Shown piece after piece: positions 50,787-59,014 of a DNA stretch of 64,000 bases (position 1 is its first letter; the number at the start of each line of letters is the position of its first letter). The notes below the pieces were generated by a model. It was not told where the DNA came from, made no database searches, and saw only the letters and a program-made list of their open reading frames with translations. This DNA is from JBBDIP01 sp964602455. Lineage in GTDB: Bacteria; Bacillota; Sulfobacillia; Fermentithermobacillales; Fermentithermobacillaceae. Made by a program: the position numbers and the translations under genes. Location: assembly GCA_964602455.1 (NCBI GenBank), contig CAZRRG010000001.1:9113-73112 (forward strand), written 5' to 3'.

Positions 50787-51311
50787 TCACTCAGCCTCCC
50801 CTACTCGGAAACCCCGGGCAACAAGCGACAACCGCTTGGGCGCCCGTAGCCAGACCACCGTTGTACCCTCGGGTTTGCGTCCCGGTACGACGCGCTCGAC
50901 GAGACCTTCTCCAACCTCGACGCCGGCCCTGTCCAGGAGTTTTACCTGAGCACCTTTGGAGGGCACCGGGCTCATCTCGTAGGGCACCGCGATCCGGCAT
51001 TCGTCCTCGCCCGCGGCCTCATCAACGACGAATATGGCGAGGCCGGGGCAAGCCGCGACGCACAAACCGCACCCGGTGCACTTATCCCAGTCAACGACCG
51101 GCGTGTCGTTGATATCGGTAAAGGGCTCGATCGCGCCGACCCGACAGCCGTAGTGGCACGGGTCGCAGGGGATCCGCTGGAAACACTCGATCATGACAAC
51201 CGGCCCTCTCGCTCGCCTTTCGGCGGAAGGAGTGACCTTTGCCAGTTCTTCCGCCGAGGGCACTCCTGTCGTGGCCAGCGTGCCTGGACTCACTTGCATG
51301 CTCTCGCTCAT
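50787..51311 (-). CDS. 4Fe-4S ferredoxin-like subunit with two clusters
   Basis: 174 residues, GAGGAGGG upstream. Cysteine groups: Cys43, 49, 52, 56 (CFQRIPCDPCHYGC) and the classical Cys78, 81, 84, 88 (CTGCGLCVAACP). A C-terminal 70-residue beta-rich domain (residues about 105-174) follows. It overlaps the FAD/NAD subunit gene by four bases and leaves one base before the BFD gene. Together with the neighbours it forms a multi-subunit dehydrogenase. Subunits like this occur in dye-linked proline dehydrogenases. Confidence 0.9.
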   Translation of the reverse strand: MSESMQVSPGTLATTGVPSAEELAKVTPSAERRARGPVVMIECFQRIPCDPCHYGCRVGAIEPFTDINDTPVVDWDKCTGCGLCVAACPGLAIFVVDEAAGEDECRIAVPYEMSPVPSKGAQVKLLDRAGVEVGEGLVERVVPGRKPEGTTVVWLRAPKRLSLVARGFRVGEAE

Positions 51312-52426
51312 GCTCCGGCCCTCCTCTCGTTCCTCATCTTCCCGCTCTCGTTCCTCAACTTAGCGAGGCCGATCCGGATCTTCTCTCCGGCAGGACCCGA
51401 GCGGAGGCCCTCCAGTTCCGCCGATATCGCGGCGCGCTTACGCGAGTACTCGTCGGCGGCTACTTTCCCAAGGCTATAGGCAGCTGAAAGCCCTGCCAGC
51501 CTCCCCGCCGCCATCGCGGTGGATGCCTCTTCTATGCCCGCCACGTCCCCCGCCACGTAGACTCCCTTTGCTGTTGTCTCCATGTTCTCGTCGTGGACCG
51601 GGACGAAGCCGCCCAGTTCGGGTATGTACTTCATCTCGGCGCCGGCCTGCCACAGGAGTTCGCCCAGCGGCGTGAGACCCGTGGCGAGGCAGACCACGTC
51701 CACAGCCATGTCGCGCTCGGTACCGGGGATGCCTCTCCAGTATCCGTCCAGCTCCCAGAGAGTCACGCCCTCCACTTGGTCTTTTCCGAATGCCTGCTTC
51801 ACAGTGTGGCGAGTCAGTATCGGAATCCCGAGCCTCCGGATCTTGGCTGCGTGGACCGCGTATCCGCCGATCGTGGGAAGCGCCTCGACAACGGCCGCTA
51901 CATGAACGCCGGCCTGGACCAACTGGTAGCTGACGATTAGCCCGATGTTGCCGGACCCCACCATCAGGACGGAGTTGCCGGGCCTCACTCCGTGGACGTT
52001 CATCAGCGTTTGTACTGCTCCGGCTCCGTACACTCCCGGCAGATCGTTTCCGGGAAATAGCAGCATCCTTTCGGAGGCTCCGGCTGCGACCAGCAGCTTG
52101 TCGCAGCGGAGCCCGGTGATCCCTTCAGGAGTCTCTATCAGCAGGGTGCCATCGTCGTAGTACCCGAGCGCTTCTGTCGAGCCCAGGAAGGTGATGCACG
52201 GGTTCGCCTTGACGGCTTCCTCCATCTGGCGGGCGATCACTATCCCGCGCGCACCCGCCGACTTCTCATGCCATCCGAAGAACTTGTGGGTCTGCTTTAC
52301 AAGTTGGCCGCCAATCCTGTCTGCCCTGTCCACAACGTCCACCTTGACGCCGTGAGAAGCAGCCTCGAGCGCTGCCGAGATTCCTGCCGGTCCGGCTCCG
52401 ACGATAGCCAGCTCAGTTCTTCGCAT
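51308..52426 (-). CDS. FAD/NAD(P)-dependent oxidoreductase subunit (HcnB-like)
   Basis: 372 residues from ATG 52426, with GAGGTGA upstream; the open frame is longer but only shadows the preceding gene. Pyridine-nucleotide-disulphide oxidoreductase fold: AIVGAGPAGISAALEA (FAD), VLMVGSGNIGLIVSYQL (second Rossmann), then VVCLATGLTPLGELL and GVYVAGDVAGIEEASTAMAAG. There is no redox-active CxxC. This matches the alpha/B subunit of cyanide-producing, opine and hydroxyproline dehydrogenases. It overlaps the [2Fe-2S] gene by 14 bases. Confidence 0.9.
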   Translation of the reverse strand: MRRTELAIVGAGPAGISAALEAASHGVKVDVVDRADRIGGQLVKQTHKFFGWHEKSAGARGIVIARQMEEAVKANPCITFLGSTEALGYYDDGTLLIETPEGITGLRCDKLLVAAGASERMLLFPGNDLPGVYGAGAVQTLMNVHGVRPGNSVLMVGSGNIGLIVSYQLVQAGVHVAAVVEALPTIGGYAVHAAKIRRLGIPILTRHTVKQAFGKDQVEGVTLWELDGYWRGIPGTERDMAVDVVCLATGLTPLGELLWQAGAEMKYIPELGGFVPVHDENMETTAKGVYVAGDVAGIEEASTAMAAGRLAGLSAAYSLGKVAADEYSRKRAAISAELEGLRSGPAGEKIRIGLAKLRNESGKMRNERRAGA

Positions 52427-52748
52427 GGACGTCACCTCGCGGCGCCGGGCCCACGCCATCCTGGCGAGACACGCGCATCCCGGCTCGTAGTTTCTCGGTG
52501 CAAGCGCGAACGTTGGGGACCCCATCCACCACGACGAGACACGACGAGCAGTTGCCGATGGCGCAGAAGAACCCTCTGGGCCTGCCTGCCTTGTGACTGT
52601 GGTGGAGCACTCTGATTCCTGCAGCGTGGAGAGCGGATGCAATCGGTTCGCCTTCGTAACCCCAAAGCTCTGTGTCGTTCCAGAAGAAGTGGACCTTCGG
52701 TCGATCAGGGAAATCCAAGATAGGGTGTTCGGTGATCCGTGGCTCCAT
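52413..52748 (-). CDS. [2Fe-2S] ferredoxin-like subunit (HcnA/sarcosine oxidase alpha N-terminus type)
   Basis: 111 residues from ATG 52748 (AAGGGGG upstream). Four cysteines, Cys62, Cys67, Cys70 and Cys83 (CAIGNCSSC then RACTEK), give the CxxxxCxxC-x12-C pattern of the Fer2_4 domain. The segment GEPIASALHAAGIRVL is typical before it. First gene of an operon that runs down to 46900: Fer2, FAD/NAD, 4Fe-4S, BFD, FAD, PucR, M24. Promoter expected in 52749-52888. Confidence 0.9.
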   Translation of the reverse strand: MEPRITEHPILDFPDRPKVHFFWNDTELWGYEGEPIASALHAAGIRVLHHSHKAGRPRGFFCAIGNCSSCLVVVDGVPNVRACTEKLRAGMRVSRQDGVGPAPRGDVHAKN

Positions 52749-52888
52749 ATCAAAGCCCCCTTCACGATTCTTGTCTATCATCGTGAGGGCAAGGCTGCAT
52801 CGGGGGCGTGCATGAAATGGTTTGTGACGATGTCACAAATGGAACTTGCGGTGCAGGTAGAGCGTCGGAGAACGTGGGAGGCTAATGT

Positions 52889-54115
52889 ATGGTTAACCTG
52901 CGGAATTACCTTAAGTCGCGCCTATCAAGTAACCTGAGGAAGCCCATCGGACGTCGTCATCTGCTAGCTTTACCTCATCCGCCTCGGTGTCGAGCGCCTA
53001 TAGGCTTACGCGTTCCGGGTGCCCTGGCTCTCTGCACTGTTGTCCTTCTTACCACAATGTCTACAGCGCTCTCAGCCTGCGCACCCAGGCCTGACAACCT
53101 GGTCGAAGGGATCACCATCCCAAGAGTCACAATCAAGATGGTCGACCAGAAGACAGGGTGGGCGCTCAGAGGAGCACGCGTCCTGCGGACCACCGACGGA
53201 GGCCGTACGTGGGCTGACGTTGGGCCTGGGGATGCCCTCCACCCTGAAGGCACGGATGCAGCCTTCATTGACACCACCCACGCTGTGCTGGCGGTCAGTC
53301 TCACAGGAGACAGCCAAGACGACTCGGGCCTTCGCGTTTACCGCACGTCGGATGCGGGCAAAACCTGGGAATCGACTGACCTTCCTGGCGCGGCGGTCGC
53401 CGGACGCCTTAGCTTCTTGAACGAGAGCGAAGGCTGGCTCACCCTCCACCAGGGGGCGGGGATGCACCACGAGCAGGTCACCATCCTTGCTACCACGGAT
53501 GGAGGCCGGACGTGGGCGGAAGTCTCCACCACTTCTCCAGACGCAAAGCCCGGAGAACTGCCCTTCTCAGGCAACAAGAGCGGGCTTGCTTTCTCTGACT
53601 CATCGAACGGATTCGTGACCGGATACTGGCCTGTACCGGGCAACCCCTATCTCTTCCATTCTTCTGACGGTGGCCACACCTGGACTCAGGTTGAGCTGGC
53701 TCTGCCTGAAGGGTATGAGGAGGCGGACTGCTCAACTCACACCCCCGTCTTCTTCGGAGGAGGCTCCGGCGTTCTGCCTATGACGCTCTACACCCCCGTC
53801 GGCACGCGAGAGATCCTGTTCTACTCGACAACGGACGGCGGCGCGACGTGGGTTCCGGGGACTCCAATCGCCACTGGTGAGGAAAACGCCAGCTGGGATG
53901 CGCCTGCTACGGGTGTGGTAATAGTGGCGGCACAGGGCAAACTGCATGCCTCAATCGACGGCGGCAAGACTTGGTCCACTATGACCCCAAACATCGACTT
54001 TGGATCGGATGGTCCGCTCACGCTTTCCTTTATTACACAGAAGGTCGGCTGGGCGCTTGTCGACGGAAAGCTGATGAAGACGACCGACGGGGGAGCAACC
54101 TGGAAGCGGACGTAA
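52889..54115 (+). CDS. YCF48/Asp-box repeat lipoprotein
   Basis: 408 residues, GGGAGG upstream. A membrane-targeting segment (about 43-60) ends in a lipobox LSAC, with Cys64 as lipidation site; the basic part before it is unusually long (42 residues) but no better start is in frame. The rest is a beta-propeller with at least seven Asp-box turns (TTDGGRTWADV, SDAGKTWEST, TTDGGRTWAEV, SSDGGHTWTQV, TTDGGATWVPG, SIDGGKTWSTM, TTDGGATWKRT). Repeats of this type occur in YCF48 and sialidase-like proteins. Likely a surface-exposed binding protein; function unknown. Divergent from the dehydrogenase operon. Confidence 0.85.
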   Translation: MVNLRNYLKSRLSSNLRKPIGRRHLLALPHPPRCRAPIGLRVPGALALCTVVLLTTMSTALSACAPRPDNLVEGITIPRVTIKMVDQKTGWALRGARVLRTTDGGRTWADVGPGDALHPEGTDAAFIDTTHAVLAVSLTGDSQDDSGLRVYRTSDAGKTWESTDLPGAAVAGRLSFLNESEGWLTLHQGAGMHHEQVTILATTDGGRTWAEVSTTSPDAKPGELPFSGNKSGLAFSDSSNGFVTGYWPVPGNPYLFHSSDGGHTWTQVELALPEGYEEADCSTHTPVFFGGGSGVLPMTLYTPVGTREILFYSTTDGGATWVPGTPIATGEENASWDAPATGVVIVAAQGKLHASIDGGKTWSTMTPNIDFGSDGPLTLSFITQKVGWALVDGKLMKTTDGGATWKRT

Positions 54116-54139
54116 CGCGGCTGTTCGGTGCCATCGCTA

Positions 54140-54342
54140 CTCTGGTCCCTGCGTGCCTCGCTGCTCTGGTCCCTGCGTGCCTCGCTGCTCTNNNNNNNNN
54201 NNNNNNNNNNNNNNNNNNNNNNNNNNNNNNNNNNNNNNNNNNNNNNNNNNNNNNNNNNNNNNNNNNNNNNNNNNNNNNNNNNNNNNNNNNNCTACTCTGG
54301 TCCCTGCGTGCCTCGCTGCTCTGGTCCCTGCGTGCCTCGCTG
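54140..54342. repeat. 24-bp tandem repeat with a 100-N assembly gap
   Basis: CTCTGGTCCCTGCGTGCCTCGCTG repeats exactly at 54140, 54164, 54295 and 54319, with N at 54192-54291 in between. It starts 24 bases after the YCF48-like gene. True copy number unknown. Confidence 0.9.
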
Positions 54343-54373
54343 CTCTTCTCTCTAGCGCAGCACGGCTGCTTTG

Positions 54374-54800
54374 CTGCGTGTGATGACCCACCGAGTAGCC
54401 TATTGGTCATGGCATGACCATCCCGAGAGCCTAGGGTCGCGACACGACCATTAGCCGACTTCGAAATCGTCACGCGCTGACTTATGTGTCGAAAAGCTGG
54501 GTCACGCCGTAACTAATCAGCCCTGATTAGGCATGCGATGACCACACTTTTCGACATGTTAACCTTCTGGTGACTATTAGGGATACTCCAGATTGGTCAC
54601 CGCGTGACCCAGGCTGATTGGATGTGTCACTTGATGACTGTTGGAATCTTCTGTCAGCCACCCGGAGACTGTTGCCTAGCGACAACAGTCACGGCATGCC
54701 TAGGTTTCGCAGCTTGCAACTCCCCTCTGGGAGGGCGCGGTGGAAACTAGTCACCGGATGACCATATTCATGCTTGATTTCTGTGTCACGCCGCGGATCC
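54374..54800. repeat. Array of degenerate GGTCAC-type dyads at about 31-bp spacing
   Basis: About 13 dyads are centred near 54381, 54412, 54442, 54475, 54507, 54537, 54567, 54602, 54632, 54661, 54694, 54726 and 54757. The best ones are perfect: GGTCAT-ggc-ATGACC (54405-54419) and GGTCAC-cgc-GTGACC (54595-54609). Others keep GTCAC on one side or a dyad with another sequence (CTCCC/GGGAG). Spacers differ. Further inverted repeats lie inside: CTAATCAG-cc-CTGATTAG (54513-54530), TGTCGAAAAG with CTTTTCGACA (54486/54547) and GACTGTTG with CAACAGTC (54667-54690). There is no gene from 54116 to 55198. Confidence 0.65.
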
Positions 54801-54802
54801 AT

Positions 54803-54952
54803 GGGCATAGGCAGGGGCCACAGGAGTAGTCACGGGCATTTGCGTGGGCATAGGCACAGGCGCAGGCATGAGCGCAGTCAGGTGCATAGGCACAGGAGTA
54901 GGCATGAGCATAGTCAGGGGCATAGGCATGGGCGTATGCGTAGGCATAGGTC
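54803..54952. repeat. 6-bp periodic repeat (GGCATA-like) with a 36-bp higher-order unit
   Basis: Hexamers near AGGCAT/GGGCAT run for 150 bases; a 36-base block at 54853 recurs at 54889 with few changes. The plus-strand open frame across it (His/Arg/Gly-rich) follows from the repeat and I do not call it a gene. Confidence 0.75.
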
Positions 54953-54976
54953 CATCTCTGCGGCTCCCGCAGTTAG

Positions 54977-55025
54977 GGTTGTTGGAATGGCAGGTTGTTG
55001 GAATGGTAGGTTGTTGGAGTTGGTA
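54977..55025. repeat. Three copies of a 16-bp repeat
   Basis: GGTTGTTGGAATGGCA and two variants in tandem (54977, 54993, 55009). Confidence 0.85.
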
Positions 55026-55042
55026 GGGTTCTTAGAGATGAA

Positions 55043-55064
55043 GGCAGGCCCGGTTGGGCCTGCC
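55043..55064. terminator. Hairpin between convergent genes
   Basis: GGCAGGCCC-ggtt-GGGCCTGCC, a perfect 9-bp stem. It may end the ABC transporter operon transcript from the minus strand or the YCF48-like transcript. Confidence 0.55.
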
Positions 55065-55067
55065 CAC

Positions 55068-55132
55068 CTAATAGAGCCTCCTGATAAAGTCTCCTAATAG
55101 AGTCTCCTGATAGAGTCCCCTGATAAAGGCTC
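55068..55132. repeat. Five copies of a 13-bp repeat
   Basis: CTAATAGAGCCTC and four variants (CTGATAAAGTCTC type) in exact 13-base tandem. Confidence 0.85.
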
Positions 55133-55198
55133 CCGCCACTCAGCTGCCTCGGCTGGCTTACCTTCGCGATATTACTCGGCTGCCCCGCTTGGCTTCAG

Positions 55199-56284
55199 TC
55201 ACCTCTTTACCGCCGCCTTCGAACGTTGAAGCGAGTGCAGCGCCAGGCTGAACGCGATGATTGCATATGCCACGAACACCCTGAAATACTCACCTACCTG
55301 GGCGCTTCCCAGGAGGTTCTGGCCGGCGTAAGGCGACACGATGAACAGGAGGTGGAACAGGAACGTCCCCAGCAAGGCTTGGCCGACGGTAGCCTTGGAG
55401 ACAGTGGCGCCTCCGACCAGCATTGCGGCTATGGCGAAGGTCCCGATCTGCCCGTGGCTGTCGTAGGTGTTGATGGTCCCGATGTTCTGTAGGAAGATGA
55501 TGTGGCCGATGGAGGCAAGCACGGTCGACGTCAGTACCGCTAGCCGCCTTACGCGGTCCACTTTGATGCCTGAGATCTCGGCGACGCGCATATCCTGCCC
55601 CACGGCTCGCATGTCCTGCCCGAGCTTCGCGCGGAGGAACCACAGCATCGCCCACGCCAGAAGCCCTATCACGATGAACGTGGCGAGCGGGATGACGGCG
55701 ACGCCGGTGTTGATGGACAGCAGCCTATCCAGGGAATATTTCACCGTGACCAGATCAACGGTGTTCCGCAACCCGACACCCTGGGGGAGCACCATCGCTT
55801 TGTTGTTCAGCGGGATGACTGCCCCGATACCGAAGAGGAACACCAGCTGGTATACCCCGTTCATGAAGAACCCGAGGATCATGCCGGTGACCATCTCTCT
55901 GCCCTTGGCCCGGTTCATGATCTCCCCGGCCACCCATCCGAGCAGGAGAGCAATCGGCGTGGCTACGAGGTTGGCGACAGCCAACCCTCCTACTCCTTTG
56001 ATACCCCAGGCTGTGACTGCGATAAGCCCAGCCTGAGCAGCCATAGCTCCGAGGACGATCGCAAAGTTCAGACCCAAGCCCGCGATAACCGGGATGACAA
56101 GGGAAAGCACCGTGAAAGAGTTCCTGGCCATTCGCACAACGGCTTCCTGCAGCATGAACATGGGGGGCTTGCCGCTCCAGAGGATGCCCAGCGCGCAGAG
56201 GGAGAGGAACATGAGGGGAACGGCGTTGCCTCTGATGAACCCTATGAGTTGTTGCCTGGTCGGCAGCCTCAGCTTATCCCCCAT
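55199..56284 (-). CDS. ABC transporter permease (branched/BPD_transp_2 family)
   Basis: 361 residues from ATG 56284 (GGGAGG seven bases upstream; a GTG at 56293 overlaps that site). It has 8-10 hydrophobic segments and the family region AGEIMNRAKGREMVTGMILGFFMNGVY, where the cytoplasmic coupling loop lies, then VGQDMRVAEISGIKV. Similar to YufP/YufQ, RbsC and LivM permeases. Overlaps the other permease gene by eleven bases. Together with the ATPase and a DUF3798 lipoprotein it forms a complete importer. Confidence 0.88.
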   Translation of the reverse strand: MGDKLRLPTRQQLIGFIRGNAVPLMFLSLCALGILWSGKPPMFMLQEAVVRMARNSFTVLSLVIPVIAGLGLNFAIVLGAMAAQAGLIAVTAWGIKGVGGLAVANLVATPIALLLGWVAGEIMNRAKGREMVTGMILGFFMNGVYQLVFLFGIGAVIPLNNKAMVLPQGVGLRNTVDLVTVKYSLDRLLSINTGVAVIPLATFIVIGLLAWAMLWFLRAKLGQDMRAVGQDMRVAEISGIKVDRVRRLAVLTSTVLASIGHIIFLQNIGTINTYDSHGQIGTFAIAAMLVGGATVSKATVGQALLGTFLFHLLFIVSPYAGQNLLGSAQVGEYFRVFVAYAIIAFSLALHSLQRSKAAVKR

Positions 56285-57365
56285 TCCCGCCACCTCCCTG
56301 TCCGCGAGTGAGAGCGTAGAGCACCATGCCGTTGGACACGATGAGCCGCACGACCTCGCTGATGTCCCCGCTCACGACGCTCTGGGTAACCGGAACCGTG
56401 GTAACCAGGAGAGTCTGGAACAGCAGCGTCCCGATCATCGCGTTGGCGATCGTCGCCGAGCGCGGCGTAGCCCCGCCGATGAGGATGGAGGCCACAGCAG
56501 GGAACGCCATCATGAGCGGCGCCAGGTACAGCTGGACGAAGCCGTAGGTGTGGGCGTACAGCACGATCCCAAAAGCCGCCAGCGCAGTGGAGATGGCTGT
56601 CCCCGTGATGCGCATCTTCGGCACATTAACTCCCGCCGCCCGAGCGAACTGCTCGCTCTGCCCCGCCAGGTCCATCGAAGTACCCAGCCGCGTCATGGTG
56701 AACAGCTTGTAAGCTCCGGCGGTAAGTCCTACAGTGAGCAGAAGGCCTGTGGGCACCACGATCGTCCCTATCTTGAACCTCCACAGCTTGTCGAGGAGGT
56801 TGGCGAAGTAGTCACCCAGGCTGATGGTGACCCGTAGGCCTAGACCGCCCAACGGCCAGAGGAGCTGAGGATTCTTGAACGGCATGAGCAGCCAGAACAC
56901 GCACATGCCCGACACTGCGGCGAACCCTACATAGGTCCCCACCATCATCTCCTGGCCTTTGACCCGGTTCAGCAGATAGCCATAACCTACCCCGGCGATG
57001 GCGCCGAGTAGGGTGCCCATGCTCAGAGCAGCCAAGAGCCCCGCCATCCCGGTTAGCCGGAGCTCGAGGGCAGTGACCAGACCGATAAGTCCGGCTATAA
57101 GCCCCAGGGGTAGCCCGAAGTTGGGACCTATGCCGCTCTGGATGGCCGGCACCATCGATAGCACCATCACCGCGTTCATGCCGAACCGAGACAGCGAGTT
57201 GCTGATAAGGTTGCCCACCGGAACTCCCTTCACTGTGCCCAGCGCAAAGAGGAACACCAGGAACAGCGTGACGGTCAGGCGCGGAAGGCCGAAGGACTCC
57301 ACCGCTCGCAAGACGCGGGACCTCAAGGTAACAGAGGACGGCGACTCGGTTCCCGGTGCGCTCAT
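56274..57365 (-). CDS. ABC transporter permease (branched/BPD_transp_2 family)
   Basis: 363 residues, AGAAAGGAGGAG upstream; the ATG overlaps the ATPase stop (ATGA). Eight to ten membrane segments; coupling-loop region LLNRVKGQEMMVGTYVGFAAVSG and AGQSEQFARAAGVNVPKMR. The partner of the next permease; the two share the gene order permease-permease of nucleoside (BmpA-type) importers, but the ligand-binding protein here is a different family. Confidence 0.88.
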   Translation of the reverse strand: MSAPGTESPSSVTLRSRVLRAVESFGLPRLTVTLFLVFLFALGTVKGVPVGNLISNSLSRFGMNAVMVLSMVPAIQSGIGPNFGLPLGLIAGLIGLVTALELRLTGMAGLLAALSMGTLLGAIAGVGYGYLLNRVKGQEMMVGTYVGFAAVSGMCVFWLLMPFKNPQLLWPLGGLGLRVTISLGDYFANLLDKLWRFKIGTIVVPTGLLLTVGLTAGAYKLFTMTRLGTSMDLAGQSEQFARAAGVNVPKMRITGTAISTALAAFGIVLYAHTYGFVQLYLAPLMMAFPAVASILIGGATPRSATIANAMIGTLLFQTLLVTTVPVTQSVVSGDISEVVRLIVSNGMVLYALTRGQGGGGNGG

Positions 57366-58954
57366 GCCGGCTCCTCCTTTCTACCGGCCATGGCCAGGCC
57401 GAACTTCACGTTTCCGTCCTCGGGCATGAGGATGTCGACCAGTCGCCCGCCGTAGATGATGGCGATGCGGTCACACACCTTGCGCAGTTCGGCAAGTTCG
57501 CTGCTAGTAAGCACGATGGTGACGCCCTTCTGCCTGTTCAGCCTCACCAGGAGGTCGAGCACCTTCTCCTTGGCGCCGACATCGATGCCTCGAGTCGGTT
57601 CCGATACCAGGAGGATCTCGGGATCCAGCGCCAGCGCTCGCGCAATGCAGACCTTCTGTTGATTGCCGCCGGATAGCCGCCTTACGACCTGTGTGGGACC
57701 CGTGCACCGTATGTCCAGATCCTTGATGGCCTGCCTGGCGTAGAGATCCGCCTCCCTCTTGTCGCGGAGCCGGATCCCTCCGGGCAACGCCCGCTGGAAC
57801 CGGCCCTTCACCAGGGTCGCGACCACCGTGATGTTGTACTCCACGCTGCGGTCCAGGATCAGTCCGATCCCCTTGCGGTCCTCCGATAGGAAGGCGATGC
57901 CGCGCCTGTAGGCGTCTCCCGGGACGTCCAGCCTGAGGGCGGTTCCATCCTTCTCCACGGTGCCGGTGGCGGGAAACAAGCCCATGATGCCGTTGCTGAT
58001 GCCGGTCTTTCCCTGCCCGGCTAGTCCTCCGATACCGAGGATCTCCCCGCGACGGATGTCCAGCGTAACCCCCTTCACTTCCTCGCCCGGCATATCCACC
58101 GCAAGATTGCTGAGGCGGAGGATCACGTCGTTCGGCGTAGGTTCCTTTGGCCTGGATGGCAGGGCGGGACGCTCCACTCTGCGCCCCACCATCATCTCGG
58201 CGATCTGGCCTAAAGAGGCCTCCTTTGCCGCCATACCGCCCACGACCTCGCCGTCTCGCAAGACAGTCAGGTTGTCGCAGACCTCAAGAACCTCCTCGAG
58301 GCGGTGGGTGATGAAGATGATGGCGATGCCCCGATCCGCTAGCCTCCTCAGCGTCCTCAGCAGTTCCGATGCCTCCGACTCGGTAAGCAGCGCGGTGGGC
58401 TCGTCGAAGACCAGTAGGCGGACGCCCGTCTTATCCACTTCCCTGGCAACCTCTATGAACTGCATGAACCCTATCGGCAGGCCCAGGATGGGCAGCATCT
58501 CGTCTATCCCAAGCCCTACTGTATCCAGCGACCTTCTCGAGTCCTCCCGCATGCGCTCCCAGTTCAGGGTCTTTGCCTGGTCGCCAAGGAACCGGGAGAG
58601 AGCGCTGTCACGCAGGGGTTCCCTGTTCAGCTTGATGTTCTCGGCTACGGAGAACCCGGGGATCAGCATGAACTCCTGATGGACCATGCCGATGCCGGCG
58701 TCAATCGCCTCCCTGGGACTGCGGAAGCGGACCGGCTTCCCGCCCAGACGGACCTCTCCATGGTATCCCCCTGTAGCCTCAATGACCGGCATCCCGAAAA
58801 GGATGTTCATAAGCGTCGACTTGCCGGCGCCGTTCTCGCCGACAAGCCCGTGTATCTCGCCCGGACGCACAGCCAGGCGCACGTTTTTCAGAACGTAGTT
58901 GCCGTAGTACTCCTTGGAGATGCCGTCCATCTCCAGAACGAACTCTTCGCTCAT
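57362..58954 (-). CDS. ABC transporter ATP-binding protein with two nucleotide-binding domains
   Basis: 530 residues from ATG 58954 (GGGGCGGAG upstream). RbsA/YufO-type double ATPase. First domain: Walker A GENGAGKS (39-46), MVHQEFMLIPGFSVAENI, Walker B LLVFDEPTALL and FITHRLEEV. Second domain has the degenerate Walker A GLAGQGKTG, as is usual in this subfamily, the signature LSGGNQQKVCIARAL and LLVSEPTRGIDVGAKEKV. It powers the importer made by the two permeases encoded downstream. ATP hydrolysis is probably limited to one site. Confidence 0.92.
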   Translation of the reverse strand: MSEEFVLEMDGISKEYYGNYVLKNVRLAVRPGEIHGLVGENGAGKSTLMNILFGMPVIEATGGYHGEVRLGGKPVRFRSPREAIDAGIGMVHQEFMLIPGFSVAENIKLNREPLRDSALSRFLGDQAKTLNWERMREDSRRSLDTVGLGIDEMLPILGLPIGFMQFIEVAREVDKTGVRLLVFDEPTALLTESEASELLRTLRRLADRGIAIIFITHRLEEVLEVCDNLTVLRDGEVVGGMAAKEASLGQIAEMMVGRRVERPALPSRPKEPTPNDVILRLSNLAVDMPGEEVKGVTLDIRRGEILGIGGLAGQGKTGISNGIMGLFPATGTVEKDGTALRLDVPGDAYRRGIAFLSEDRKGIGLILDRSVEYNITVVATLVKGRFQRALPGGIRLRDKREADLYARQAIKDLDIRCTGPTQVVRRLSGGNQQKVCIARALALDPEILLVSEPTRGIDVGAKEKVLDLLVRLNRQKGVTIVLTSSELAELRKVCDRIAIIYGGRLVDILMPEDGNVKFGLAMAGRKEEPA

Positions 58955-59014
58955 TGCTCCGCCCCCGAAACCCAATTGGGGGAGGAACTCGCCGCTCCTC
59001 CCCCTGGAACTCCT

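Noticed and set aside
54374..54800. CRISPR array
   Set aside because: Repeats are only about 15 bases and strongly diverged, spacers are about 16 bases and no cas gene is present.
54774..55097. His/Arg/Gly-rich plus-strand open frame
   Set aside because: Produced by the hexamer repeat; no ribosome site and sharp repeat borders inside it.
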